From Pseudomonas silvicola (lineage in GTDB: Bacteria > Pseudomonadota > Gammaproteobacteria > Pseudomonadales > Pseudomonadaceae): a DNA stretch of 64,000 bases. The notes under the pieces are model-generated. The model ran no database searches. It was not told the DNA's origin and saw only the letters and a program-made list of their open reading frames with translations. The stretch is taken from positions 1,776,001 through 1,840,000 of the forward strand of contig NZ_CP093280.1 of assembly GCF_026651855.1 (NCBI RefSeq), in the 5' to 3' direction. A program made the translations under genes and the position numbers. This document shows positions 44,463-53,333 of this stretch, piece by piece. Every line of letters starts with the position of its first letter. Positions within the stretch are counted from its first letter, which is position 1.

Positions 44463-45448
44463 ACCCCTTCAGCTACAGCCGCCCGGCGGGCATCGCCGAG
44501 GCCATCGGCCAAGTGGGCCCCGGCAGTCGCTTCATCGCCGGTGGCACCAACCTCCTGGACCTGATGAAAGAGAATGTCGAGCAGCCGGCGCGGGTCATCG
44601 ATATCACTGGCCTGCCCCTGCGTGACGTGGTGCCCACCCCCGATGGCGGTTTGCGCATTGGCGCGCTGGTGAGCAACGCGGACCTGGCCTGGTTGCCGCA
44701 AGTGGAATGGCAGTACCCCCTGCTGAGCCAGGCGATACTGGCGGGCGCGTCCCCGCAGTTGCGCAACATGGCCACCACCGGCGGCAACCTGCTGCAACGC
44801 ACCCGTTGCTACTACTTCTATGATGCCGGGGTGCCCTGCAACAAGCGCAAACCGGGCAGTGGCTGCCCGGCCCGGGAAGGCCTGAACCGCATTCATGCGA
44901 TTTTCGGCGCCAGCGCCGAATGCGTGGCCACCCACCCTTCGGACATGTGCGTGGCCCTTGCCGCGCTGGAGGCAGTGGTGCACGTGCAGGGGCGCGCTGG
45001 CGCACGCACCATCGAGTTCGCCGACTTTCACCGCTTGCCCGCCGACCACCCGGAGCGCGACAACCAGTTGGCGGACGATGAGCTGATTACCGCCATCGAA
45101 CTGCCCGCCGAAGGCTTCGCGGCCCACAGCCATTACCTCAAGGTGCGCGACCGGGCGTCCTACGCGTTCGCCCTGGTATCGGTGGCCGCAGCCCTGACAC
45201 TGGACGGCCCCACCATCACCGCCGCGCGCCTCGCGTTGGGTGGCGTAGCTCACAAACCGTGGCGCGACCGTGCCGTGGAAGCGCAACTGGTGGGCCAGCC
45301 CGTCAGCCACGAAACCTTCACCGCGGCCGCCGAGGCGCTGGTGCGTGACGCCGAGCCGCTGGCCCATAACGCTTTCAAGGTGCGTCTGGTGCGCCGCGCC
45401 GTGGTACGCGCACTGGAGCAGGCGGCACTGGGAGGGCAGCCATCATGA
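44459..45448 (+). CDS. PaoB-like FAD subunit of a molybdenum hydroxylase
   Basis: This 329-residue FAD-binding subunit (PCMH-type; AGGTNLLDLM near 28, TTGGNLLQRT near 107) has a Cys-rich stretch in the position where PaoB carries an additional 4Fe-4S cluster: Cys117, Cys127, Cys136 and Cys155, including PCNKRKPGSGCP. It lies between the 2Fe-2S and Mo subunits with four-base overlaps on both sides, giving a tightly coupled operon. Confidence 0.92.
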   Translation: MNPFSYSRPAGIAEAIGQVGPGSRFIAGGTNLLDLMKENVEQPARVIDITGLPLRDVVPTPDGGLRIGALVSNADLAWLPQVEWQYPLLSQAILAGASPQLRNMATTGGNLLQRTRCYYFYDAGVPCNKRKPGSGCPAREGLNRIHAIFGASAECVATHPSDMCVALAALEAVVHVQGRAGARTIEFADFHRLPADHPERDNQLADDELITAIELPAEGFAAHSHYLKVRDRASYAFALVSVAAALTLDGPTITAARLALGGVAHKPWRDRAVEAQLVGQPVSHETFTAAAEALVRDAEPLAHNAFKVRLVRRAVVRALEQAALGGQPS

Positions 45449-47628
45449 ACGGTACCCCCATGGACCGCGTTGACGGTGTATTGAAAGTCACTGGCCAGGC
45501 CCGTTACGCCAGTGAGTTTCCCGAAGATGGGCTGCTGTACGGTAGCGTGGTCTCCAGCACCATCGCACGCGGCCGTGTCGTCAATATCCACGACGCCGCC
45601 GCCCTGGCGCTGCCGGGTGTGGTGGCAGTGATTGACCACCGCAACCGCCCGGCCATCGCCAGCTACGACAAACCCTACGAAGACGCCGACGCCGCCCCCG
45701 GTTCACCCTTCCGGCCGCTGTACAACGACAATGTGCTGTACAGCGGCCAGCCGTTGGCCTTGGTGGTGGCGTGCGACCTGGAGCTGGCGCGTTACGCCGC
45801 GACCCTGGTGCACATCGAATACGAAGAAACGGCGCACCAGACCGACCTGCTGGTGGACCTCAAGCACGCCCGCCCTGCACCGGCCGAGCCCCCCAAGCCA
45901 CGCGGGCACTTCGAGGAAGCCCTGGCGGGAGCGGCGTTGAGCATCGACGCCACCTACGACACCCCCAGCGAATACCACAACCCCATGGAGCCCCACGCCA
46001 GCACCGTTTTGTACCAGCAGGACGGCAGCCTGCTGATCCATGACAAGACCCAAGGTCCGCAGAATTGCCAGGCCTACGTGCAGAAGGTATTCGGCCTGCC
46101 CAAGGAAAAGGTGCGGATCCTGGCGGCGTTCGTCGGTGGTGCCTTCGGTTCGGGCCTGCGCCCGCAGTATCAACTGCCGCTGGCGGTGATGGCAGCCTTG
46201 CTGCTCAAACGTTCGGTGCGCGTTACTCTCACCCGTCAGCAGATGTTTACCTTCGGCTACCGGCCGCGTACCCGTCAGCGTTTGCGCCTGGGCTGCGCGG
46301 CCAATGGCCGGCTGACCGCCATTGGGCACCAGGCCATCGGCCAGACCTCACGCTTCGAGAACTTCGCCGAACATGTGGTGGAGTGGAGCGGCATGCTCTA
46401 CCACTGCGATAACGTCGAGCTTGACTACCAACTGGTGCCGCTGGATGTGTACACGCCGCTGGACATGCGCGCCCCAGGCGCGGCGCTGGGCCTGATAGGC
46501 CTGGAGTGCGCCATGGACGAACTGGCGTGCGCCGTGGCCATCGACCCGGTCCAGCTGCGCCTGCTCAACTTTTCCGAGCGCAACCAGAACGAGGACAAGC
46601 GTTACTCCAGCAAGGAACTGCGTGCGTGCTACGCCGAGGGTGCCGAGCGCTTCGGTTGGGCGCGCCGCAACCCCGAACCGCGCAGCCAGCGCCAGGGCCA
46701 CCAACTGGTGGGCTGGGGCATGGCCGGCGGCGTGTGGGAGGCCTTGCAGATGAAGGCCAGTGCCAAGGCGAGGCTGACGGCGGACGGGCAGTTGGTGGTC
46801 AGCAGCGCCACTACCGACATCGGCACCGGCACCTACACGGTCATGACGCAGATCGCGGCCCAGGCGTCCGGCGTGGCGGTGGATAACATTCGCTTCGTGC
46901 TGGGCGACTCTTCCTTGCCCACGGCGCCGCTCCAGGGAGGTTCCTTCACCGTTTCCTCGGTGGGCAGTGCCGTGCAGCAGGCATGCGCGGCGCTGCAAGG
47001 CCGCTTGCTGGACCTGGCTCGCCAAATAGACCCGGCGTTCGCCGCCATCACCCCCGAGCGGGCACGTTTCGAGGATGGCCACCTGCATTTTGGTGGCTAC
47101 CGCCGAGCCTTGGCCGAGTTGCTGGAAGCGGGCGGCGAAACCTTCCTGGAAGTGCAGGTCGACGCCGAACCCGACAAGAAGCGTGAAGCCTACGCCACGG
47201 CGACTCACTCGGCGGTATTCGTCGAGGTGCTGGTGGACGAAGACCTGGGCAGCGTGCGGGTCAGCCGGGTGGTCAGCGCGGTAGCGGCGGGCAAGGTGGT
47301 CAACCCGAAAATGGCACGCAGCCAGATCCTGGGCGGCGTGGTGTGGGGCGTGGGCATGGCGTTGCATGAAGAAGCGCTGGTGGACCACGTGCTGGGGCGG
47401 CCCATGAACCATAACCTGGCTGAGTACCATATTCCGGTTCAGGCAGATATTGGCGACATTGACGTTATTTTCGTCGAGGAGGAGGACGATATCGTCAACG
47501 CTCTGGGTTCCAAGGGCGTCGGCGAGATTGGTGTGGTCGGTGTGGCGGCGGCGGTGGCCAATGCCATTTACCACGCCACCGGCAAGCGCGTACGCGAATT
47601 CCCCATCACCCTCGATAAGTTGCTCTGA
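45445..47628 (+). CDS. PaoC-like molybdenum-cofactor subunit (aldehyde oxidoreductase/xanthine dehydrogenase family)
   Basis: This 727-residue catalytic subunit has aldehyde-oxidase N-terminal (a/b hammerhead) and Mo-binding domains. Landmarks are AFVGGAFGSGLRP, DMRAPGAALGL and the C-terminal catalytic Glu in KGVGEIG. The PaoABC family oxidises aromatic aldehydes to acids with molybdopterin cytosine dinucleotide; the substrate here is unproven. No XdhC/PaoD-like insertion chaperone follows: the next gene is a convergent MFS exporter. Confidence 0.93.
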   Translation: MNGTPMDRVDGVLKVTGQARYASEFPEDGLLYGSVVSSTIARGRVVNIHDAAALALPGVVAVIDHRNRPAIASYDKPYEDADAAPGSPFRPLYNDNVLYSGQPLALVVACDLELARYAATLVHIEYEETAHQTDLLVDLKHARPAPAEPPKPRGHFEEALAGAALSIDATYDTPSEYHNPMEPHASTVLYQQDGSLLIHDKTQGPQNCQAYVQKVFGLPKEKVRILAAFVGGAFGSGLRPQYQLPLAVMAALLLKRSVRVTLTRQQMFTFGYRPRTRQRLRLGCAANGRLTAIGHQAIGQTSRFENFAEHVVEWSGMLYHCDNVELDYQLVPLDVYTPLDMRAPGAALGLIGLECAMDELACAVAIDPVQLRLLNFSERNQNEDKRYSSKELRACYAEGAERFGWARRNPEPRSQRQGHQLVGWGMAGGVWEALQMKASAKARLTADGQLVVSSATTDIGTGTYTVMTQIAAQASGVAVDNIRFVLGDSSLPTAPLQGGSFTVSSVGSAVQQACAALQGRLLDLARQIDPAFAAITPERARFEDGHLHFGGYRRALAELLEAGGETFLEVQVDAEPDKKREAYATATHSAVFVEVLVDEDLGSVRVSRVVSAVAAGKVVNPKMARSQILGGVVWGVGMALHEEALVDHVLGRPMNHNLAEYHIPVQADIGDIDVIFVEEEDDIVNALGSKGVGEIGVVGVAAAVANAIYHATGKRVREFPITLDKLL

Positions 47629-47644
47629 GCGTGCATTCGCCGGC

Positions 47645-47684
47645 TCGCCCGGCCTCACAGGTGGTCATCTATGAGGCCGGGCGA
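47645..47684. terminator. Hairpin between convergent genes
   Basis: A perfect 13-bp stem (TCGCCCGGCCTCA and complement, 14-nt loop) lies between the Mo-subunit stop and the MFS stop. There is no T-run; it is probably a shared terminator or a REP variant. Confidence 0.55.
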
Positions 47685-47701
47685 AGCTGGGGATCGGCGC
47701 G

Positions 47702-48928
47702 CTAAGGTTTACGGGTATGCATATGATCGCGCTTGGCCAAGGTCGGGAACAGCTTGATCCAGATCCCGGTCACCGCCAACGTACCCACACCGCCCAGCAC
47801 TACCGCGGGAACAGTACCGAACCAGTGCGCTGTCAGCCCCGACTCGAACTCCCCAAGCTGGTTCGAAGCCCCGATGAACAGGCCGTTCACCGCGCTGACG
47901 CGCCCACGCATCTCGTCAGGCGTTTCCAGTTGCACGAACGCCCCGCGGATCACCATGCTGATCATGTCTGCCGCGCCCAGCACCGCCAGGGTACCCAGGG
48001 AAAACCAGAACGACGTCGACAGGCCAAAGGCGATGGTCGCCACTCCAAACACCCCGACGCCGGTGAACATGATACGGCCCACGTTGCGCTCGATAGGGAA
48101 GCGTGACAGCCAGAAGGACATCAGCAATGCCCCCACCGCTGGCGCCGAACGCAGCAGCCCCAGGCCCCAGGGGCCGGTCAGCAGAATGTCGCGGGCGAAC
48201 ACCGGCAGCAGGGCCGTGGCGCCGCCCAGCAATACCGCGAACAGGTCCAGCGAGATGGCCCCCAGAATGTCCGGGCGGCTGCGGATGAAGTGAATACCCG
48301 CCAGCTGCGATTGCAGCGTGGCCTTGCCCTTGTTCAGCGGCGTATGCCGCGCCGGCAGGCTGAGCATCAGCGACAAGGCCAGCACGTACAGCACCACTGT
48401 GGGGCCATACACCCAGATGCTGCCGAAGGCATACAGGAAGCCGCCCAGTGCCGGCGCGACGATCGTGGCGGTCTGCATGGCCGACGCCGAGGCCGCCACG
48501 GCCCGGGGGAATAGTTCGCTGGGCACGATATTGGGCAGCAGGGCCTGGGTCGTGGGCATCTCGAACGCCCGGGCGCTGCCCAGCAGGAAAGCCAGCACGA
48601 AGATCATGTCGCGGCTGACGGTATTCGTGCTGCTGCCGATCACCAGGGCCAGGGCCACCAGCGCCTGGCCGGTCTGGCAGATAGCCGCCACCTTGCGCCG
48701 GTCATAGCGGTCGGCTACATGGCCCGTGTGCAGCATGAACAGCACGCGCGGTGTGAACTCCACCAGGCCGACCAAGCCCAGGTCCAGCACGCTGCCGGTC
48801 AACTGGTAGAGGTGCCAGCCAATGGCCACGGTCAGCATCTGGAAACCGCTGGCGGTACACACCCGCGCGAACCAGAAGGCCATGAAGGGACGATGATGAC
48901 GCAGCAGCAGTACAGCGGAACTGGACAT
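47702..48928 (-). CDS. MFS exporter, EntS/MFS_3 type
   Basis: This carrier of about 408 residues has 12 predicted segments. The MFS_3 style start (FWFARVCTASGFQMLTVAIGWHLYQLT), GHVADRYDRRKV after helix 2 and the loop DEMRGRVSAVNGLFIGASNQLGE resemble the EntS group that exports siderophores and drugs. The ATG at 48928 starts the first helix; a longer frame to 49057 is non-conserved. No siderophore genes are near. Confidence 0.85.
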   Translation of the reverse strand: MSSSAVLLLRHHRPFMAFWFARVCTASGFQMLTVAIGWHLYQLTGSVLDLGLVGLVEFTPRVLFMLHTGHVADRYDRRKVAAICQTGQALVALALVIGSSTNTVSRDMIFVLAFLLGSARAFEMPTTQALLPNIVPSELFPRAVAASASAMQTATIVAPALGGFLYAFGSIWVYGPTVVLYVLALSLMLSLPARHTPLNKGKATLQSQLAGIHFIRSRPDILGAISLDLFAVLLGGATALLPVFARDILLTGPWGLGLLRSAPAVGALLMSFWLSRFPIERNVGRIMFTGVGVFGVATIAFGLSTSFWFSLGTLAVLGAADMISMVIRGAFVQLETPDEMRGRVSAVNGLFIGASNQLGEFESGLTAHWFGTVPAVVLGGVGTLAVTGIWIKLFPTLAKRDHMHTRKP

Positions 48929-49320
48929 GGGGCAGGGCGACCTCGCGAGCGGAAGGCGCGAGATTAACATTTGTTTGTAACCAGAGGTTGCAGAACCGCA
49001 GGTTGGCGCCGTTCGCCACCATCCGCTCGCCCGATCAGTGAATTTCGCCGCATACACCCGTCTTTCGCAGGGTGAGGCAACGTGCCGCGTGACAATAGAC
49101 CACGCAGTTGCCCGCGCCTTTTGGGTCTACTCTTTTAAGGATCATTGACCCAGGTCAAAGCCCATTGCGCCCGCACTGTGTTTGGCCTTCGGTCGCTGAC
49201 CAACCTGATTACGCAGAACACATGACAAGCGCCGCACTCAGTAACCCTGAGGGCCGTAGGCGCGAGTTCACGGGCTGCCGCCCGTAACGTGCAGATGACA
49301 CATCTGATAGAGGAAAACTT
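48929..49320. promoter_or_regulatory. Control region of the CIO operon
   Basis: No gene is seen in this 392-bp stretch. It contains an ANR/FNR-type box at 49145-49158 and three successive hairpins (49237-49251, 49270-49285, 49292-49306) in the probable leader of cioA. I see no unambiguous -35/-10 pair. Confidence 0.6.
49145..49158. promoter_or_regulatory. ANR/FNR-type box upstream of cioA
   Basis: TTGAC-CCAG-GTCAA is a perfect 5-4-5 inverted repeat close to the ANR consensus TTGAT-N4-ATCAA. It lies 162 bp before the cioA start. ANR acting on cioAB is known in pseudomonads. Confidence 0.7.
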
Positions 49321-50757
49321 ATGTTCGGTTTAGAGGCTCTAGATCTCGCCCGAATGCAGTTCGCGTTTACCGTATCGTTCCACATCCTGTTCCCTGCCAT
49401 CACCATCGGTCTGGCCAGTTTCCTGGCTGTGCTCGAAGGCCTGTGGCTCAAGACCAAGGACGATACCTACCGCGACCTGTACCACTTCTGGTCGAAAATT
49501 TTTGCCGTCAACTTCGGTATGGGCGTGGTCTCGGGCCTGGTCATGGCGTACGAGTTCGGTACCAACTGGAGCCGTTTCTCGGACTTCGCCGGCGCCGTGA
49601 ACGGCCCGCTGCTGACGTACGAAGTACTCACGGCATTCTTCCTGGAAGCGGGTTTCCTCGGTGTCATGCTGTTCGGCTGGAACCGTGTGGGCCGTGGCCT
49701 GCACTACTTCTCCACCGTGATGGTGGCCGTGGGCACGCTGATCTCGACCTTCTGGATCCTGGCGTCCAACAGCTGGATGCAGACCCCGCAAGGTTACGAG
49801 ATCGTCGACGGGCGCGTCATTCCGGTGGACTGGCTGGCGGTGATCTTCAACCCGTCGTTCCCCTTCCGCCTGGCGCACATGGCCATCGCCGCCTTCGTCG
49901 CCACCGCGTTCTTCGTCGGCGCCTCGGCTGCCTGGCACCTGCTGCGCGGCCGCGACAACCCGGCCATCCGCAAGATGTTCTCCATGGCCATGTGGATGGC
50001 GCTGATCGTCGCGCCTATCCAGGCCTTCGTCGGTGACGCCCACGGCCTGAACACCCTGGAGCACCAGCCGGCGAAAATCGCTGCCATCGAGGGCCACTGG
50101 GAAAACGTCGGCAACGAGCCGACCCCGTTGATCCTGTTCGGTATCCCGGACATGAAGGAAGAGAAAACCAAGTACGCCATCGAAGTGCCGTACCTGGGCA
50201 GCCTCATCCTGACCCACAGCCTGGACAAGCAGATCCCTGCGCTGAAGTCGTTCCCGCCTGAAGACCGTCCGAACTCGCTGATCGTGTTCTGGTCGTTCCG
50301 CATCATGGCCGGCCTGGGCATGCTGATGATCGCCGTGGGCCTGTGGAGTGCCTGGTTGCGCTGGCGCGGTGGCTTGTACACCAACCGCCTGTTCCTGACC
50401 CTGGCCATGTGCATGGGCCCGTCTGGCCTGATCGCCCTGCTGGCGGGCTGGTTCACCACCGAGATCGGCCGTCAGCCGTGGGTCGTGTATGGCCTGCTGC
50501 GCACCTCCGATGCGGTGTCCAACCACAGCGTCACGCAGATGAGCATCACCCTGGTGCTGTTCGTGGTGGTCTACTTCTCGCTGTTCGGTACCGGCTTCGG
50601 CTACATGATGCGCCTGGTGCGCAAAGGGCCGAAAACCCACGAAGGCGCAGAAGCTACCCACGGTGGCCCTGGCCAGACACGCACGCCTGCCCGTCCTCTC
50701 TCCGCCGCCCACGAAGGCGCCGAAGAAGGTACTGCCGACCTGACCAAGGGGAATTGA
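49321..50757 (+). CDS. cioA: Cyanide-insensitive terminal oxidase, subunit I (CydA/CioA)
   Basis: This 478-residue inner-membrane quinol oxidase subunit has heme ligands His21 (SFHILFPA), His186 (PFRLAHMA) and Met329 (FWSFRIMAG), and Glu101/Glu109 of the proton path. The quinol (Q) loop is short, which marks the CIO type rather than coliform CydA. It reduces oxygen with ubiquinol at high oxygen or under cyanide. It is the first of three genes (cioA, cioB, DUF2474). The ATG at 49321 follows AGAGGA. Confidence 0.96.
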   Translation: MFGLEALDLARMQFAFTVSFHILFPAITIGLASFLAVLEGLWLKTKDDTYRDLYHFWSKIFAVNFGMGVVSGLVMAYEFGTNWSRFSDFAGAVNGPLLTYEVLTAFFLEAGFLGVMLFGWNRVGRGLHYFSTVMVAVGTLISTFWILASNSWMQTPQGYEIVDGRVIPVDWLAVIFNPSFPFRLAHMAIAAFVATAFFVGASAAWHLLRGRDNPAIRKMFSMAMWMALIVAPIQAFVGDAHGLNTLEHQPAKIAAIEGHWENVGNEPTPLILFGIPDMKEEKTKYAIEVPYLGSLILTHSLDKQIPALKSFPPEDRPNSLIVFWSFRIMAGLGMLMIAVGLWSAWLRWRGGLYTNRLFLTLAMCMGPSGLIALLAGWFTTEIGRQPWVVYGLLRTSDAVSNHSVTQMSITLVLFVVVYFSLFGTGFGYMMRLVRKGPKTHEGAEATHGGPGQTRTPARPLSAAHEGAEEGTADLTKGN

Positions 50758-50760
50758 GTC

Positions 50761-51768
50761 ATGGGTATCGATCTGCCACTGATCTGGGCCGTGATCATTA
50801 TCTTCGGCATCATGATGTACGTGATCATGGACGGCTTCGACCTGGGTATCGGGATTCTATTCCCGTTCATCAAGGGCGAGTCCGACCGTGACGTAATGAT
50901 GAACACCGTCGCCCCCGTGTGGGACGGCAACGAAACCTGGCTGGTGCTGGGCGGTGCCGCGCTGTTCGGCGCCTTCCCGCTGGCCTACTCGGTTGTACTG
51001 GAAGCGCTGTACCTGCCACTGATCCTGATGCTCATCGGCCTGATCTTCCGTGGTGTGGCCTTCGAGTTTCGCTTCAAGGCCCGTGCCGACAAGCGCCACA
51101 TCTGGGACAAGGCGTTCATCGGCGGCTCGTTGCTGGCCACCTTTGCCCAGGGCGTGGCCCTGGGTGCCTACATCGATGGCATTCCGGTGGTCAACCGTGC
51201 CTATGCCGGTGGTGGCCTGGACTGGCTGACGCCGTTCAGCGTGTTCTGTGGCCTGGCGCTGATCGTGGCCTATGCCCTGCTGGGGTGCACCTGGCTGATC
51301 ATGAAGACCGAAGGCAGCCTGCAGGAAGCCATGCACAAGCTGGCCAAGCCGCTGGCGCTGGTGCTGCTGCTGGTAACTGGTATCGTCAGTATCTGGACCC
51401 CGTTGACCCACGCCGACATCGCCGGCCGCTGGTTCAGCATGCCTAACCTGCTGTGGTTCATGCCGGTACCGCTGCTGGTGCTGCTGTCGCTGTACGTGCT
51501 GCTCAAGGCTGTTTCCCAGCGCGCTCACTACATGCCGTTCATCATGACCCTGGTGCTGATCTTCCTGGGCTACAGTGGCCTGGGCATCAGCCTGTGGCCG
51601 AACATCATCCCGCCATCGGTGTCGATCTGGGACGCTGCTTCGCCGCCGCAAAGCCAGGGCTTCATCCTGGTGGGCACGCTGTTCATCATCCCGTTCATCC
51701 TGGTGTACACCTTCTGGAGCTACTACGTGTTCCGCGGCAAGGTGACCCATGAAGATGGCTACCACTGA
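50761..51768 (+). CDS. cioB: Cyanide-insensitive terminal oxidase, subunit II (CydB/CioB)
   Basis: This 335-residue partner of CioA has about eight or nine helices with the CydB start MGIDLPLIWAVIIIFGIMMYVIMDGFDLGIG and WDGNETWLVLGGAALFGAFPLAY. It starts three bases after the cioA stop. It lacks heme ligands but is needed for quinol oxidase assembly. Confidence 0.96.
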   Translation: MGIDLPLIWAVIIIFGIMMYVIMDGFDLGIGILFPFIKGESDRDVMMNTVAPVWDGNETWLVLGGAALFGAFPLAYSVVLEALYLPLILMLIGLIFRGVAFEFRFKARADKRHIWDKAFIGGSLLATFAQGVALGAYIDGIPVVNRAYAGGGLDWLTPFSVFCGLALIVAYALLGCTWLIMKTEGSLQEAMHKLAKPLALVLLLVTGIVSIWTPLTHADIAGRWFSMPNLLWFMPVPLLVLLSLYVLLKAVSQRAHYMPFIMTLVLIFLGYSGLGISLWPNIIPPSVSIWDAASPPQSQGFILVGTLFIIPFILVYTFWSYYVFRGKVTHEDGYH

Positions 51769-51785
51769 TACTGATTGATCAATGC

Positions 51786-51814
51786 CCCTTGGCGGTGTTC
51801 AGCACCGCCAAGGG
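51786..51814 (+). promoter_or_regulatory. Hairpin between cioB and the DUF2474 gene
   Basis: A perfect 12-bp stem (CCCTTGGCGGTG and complement, TTCAG loop) sits 17 bp after the cioB stop and just before the ribosome site of the small gene. There is no T-run, so it may shield or time the mRNA segment rather than end it. Confidence 0.55.
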
Positions 51815-51834
51815 CTTGCCTGGAGAGTCGTGAC

Positions 51835-51996
51835 ATGAGCACCAAGGAACACGAACCCGACCCGGCCGCCAACACCCCCTGGTGGAAGCGTGTTGGCTGG
51901 CTGGTGGTGATCTGGGCCGGCAGCATAGTGGCCCTGGGCATCGTCGCAGAGTTGCTGCGCATGTTCATGACCGCCGCGGGCATGAAGTCGCACTGA
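51835..51996 (+). CDS. DUF2474 small membrane subunit of CIO
   Basis: This 53-residue protein has one membrane helix (about 22-45, GWLVVIWAGSIVALGIVAEL) after a short charged N-terminus. Its position behind cioAB is where CydX/CydZ-like accessory subunits sit, and DUF2474 is the usual third gene in pseudomonads. The ATG at 51835 has TGGAGAG. Confidence 0.88.
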   Translation: MSTKEHEPDPAANTPWWKRVGWLVVIWAGSIVALGIVAELLRMFMTAAGMKSH

Positions 51997-52045
51997 TCCA
52001 AACCGTCTCATCCCACCGCTGTTTTGCACAGGCAGCGGCTTTCAG

Positions 52046-52069
52046 ACCCTCTTCGGAGGGTTTTTTTTT
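52046..52069 (+). terminator. Intrinsic terminator of the CIO operon
   Basis: The stem ACCCTC-TTCG-GAGGGT is followed by nine Ts, 49 bp after the DUF2474 stop. It separates the operon from the convergent rlmG gene. Confidence 0.93.
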
Positions 52070-52091
52070 GGTTCACTGCAGGGCTCGCGGG

Positions 52092-53216
52092 TTATTTGCG
52101 GGCCTTGAGGATGACGAACTTAGGCGTGGCCGCTACCTGCTCGACCCCGCGGAACAGGCGTGCCAGCTTGCTGTGGTAACCCAGGTGGCGGTTGCCGACG
52201 ATGTACAACGCGCCGCCCACCACCAGTGCCTCGCGGGCCTGCTGGAACATGCGCCAGGCCAGGAAGTCACCCACCACCTGGGCCTGGTGGAACGGTGGGT
52301 TGCACAGCACCACGTCCAGCGACTGCGGTGCCTGGCCCGCCAGGCCATCGTCGGCACGAACGGTCACCTCACGGCTGCCCAGCGCGGCCTGCCAGTTTTC
52401 GGCCGCTGATTGCACCGCCATGTAGGACTCATCCACCAGGGTGTAGTGGGCGTCAGGGTTGCCCAGCGCGCTGACGATGCCCAGCACCCCGTTGCCGCAG
52501 CCCAGGTCCGCCACCCGGGCACTGCCCAGCCCCGTGGGCAGGTGCGGCAGGAATGCCCGGGTACCGATGTCCAGGCCTTCGCGGCAGAACACGTTGGCAT
52601 GGTTCAGCAACGCCACGGCGGGTTCGTCCAGGCGGTAGCGGCTGGGGTAGGGCGAGGTGAACGGCCCCCGAGGCTCGGCGCGGGCGATCAGCAAACGCGC
52701 CTTCTTCACCGCCAGCGAGGCGCTGACCGGGCCGATGTACTTGTCCAGCAAGTCACCCGCGGCCCGTGGCAAATGCTTGACCATGGCCCCGGCCACCACC
52801 TCTGCACCGGGCGCCAGGTGGCCCTGCAGGCGAATCAGTTGCTCTTCCAGCAACGCCAGGGTCTTGGGCACGCGGATCAGTACCCGCTCGAACAACCCGT
52901 CCCAGCGATGGCTGGCCGGCAGCACAGTGATGGCATCGAAGGGCCGGCCGTTGCGCACCAGGTTCTTCTCCAGCGCCAGGCTGCCCAGGTATGAATCACC
53001 GCTGCTGAGCAGGTCAAACTGGCCTTGCAGACTGATGGCCAGCGCACCGAAGCTGTCATTGAGCACCAGCACCTGGGTACTGGCCGGCAGTTGCTGTTCG
53101 GCCAGGTGGTTGAGCAGGTACTCGTCCGCCGCGTCGAACGCCTGCAAAGGCTCGTTGGGCTGATCGGGCTGGCGGATAAGGTCCAGTTGGGCAAACGGCG
53201 TGGTCAACACGGGCAT
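52092..53216 (-). CDS. rlmG: 23S rRNA guanine-N2-methyltransferase RlmG
   Basis: This SAM enzyme of about 374 residues has tandem methyltransferase domains, the catalytic one C-terminal with VADLGCGNGVLGI and the NPPFHQ amide-methylation motif. It methylates G1835-type sites in 23S rRNA. I chose ATG 53216; the longer frame is unlike the family. It is convergent with the CIO terminator. RsmC is the alternative in the same family, but length and context favour RlmG. Confidence 0.87.
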   Translation of the reverse strand: MPVLTTPFAQLDLIRQPDQPNEPLQAFDAADEYLLNHLAEQQLPASTQVLVLNDSFGALAISLQGQFDLLSSGDSYLGSLALEKNLVRNGRPFDAITVLPASHRWDGLFERVLIRVPKTLALLEEQLIRLQGHLAPGAEVVAGAMVKHLPRAAGDLLDKYIGPVSASLAVKKARLLIARAEPRGPFTSPYPSRYRLDEPAVALLNHANVFCREGLDIGTRAFLPHLPTGLGSARVADLGCGNGVLGIVSALGNPDAHYTLVDESYMAVQSAAENWQAALGSREVTVRADDGLAGQAPQSLDVVLCNPPFHQAQVVGDFLAWRMFQQAREALVVGGALYIVGNRHLGYHSKLARLFRGVEQVAATPKFVILKARK

Positions 53217-53333
53217 GGGGCAGAGACTCGGGGTAGGCAGCTTTATATTACGCAAGTCTCGGCGGCACCAAACTCGCAGCGGGGAGTTGCGCTCTGGCAC
53301 TCCGGGCCGCGAATTCTACGTCCATTTGCAATT

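Noticed and set aside
46348-50712. Long minus-strand frames opposite the Mo subunit (46348-47658) and cioA (49339-50712)
   Set aside because: His/Gln/Arg-rich translations typical of antisense GC3-biased codons; the plus-strand proteins have complete catalytic motifs.
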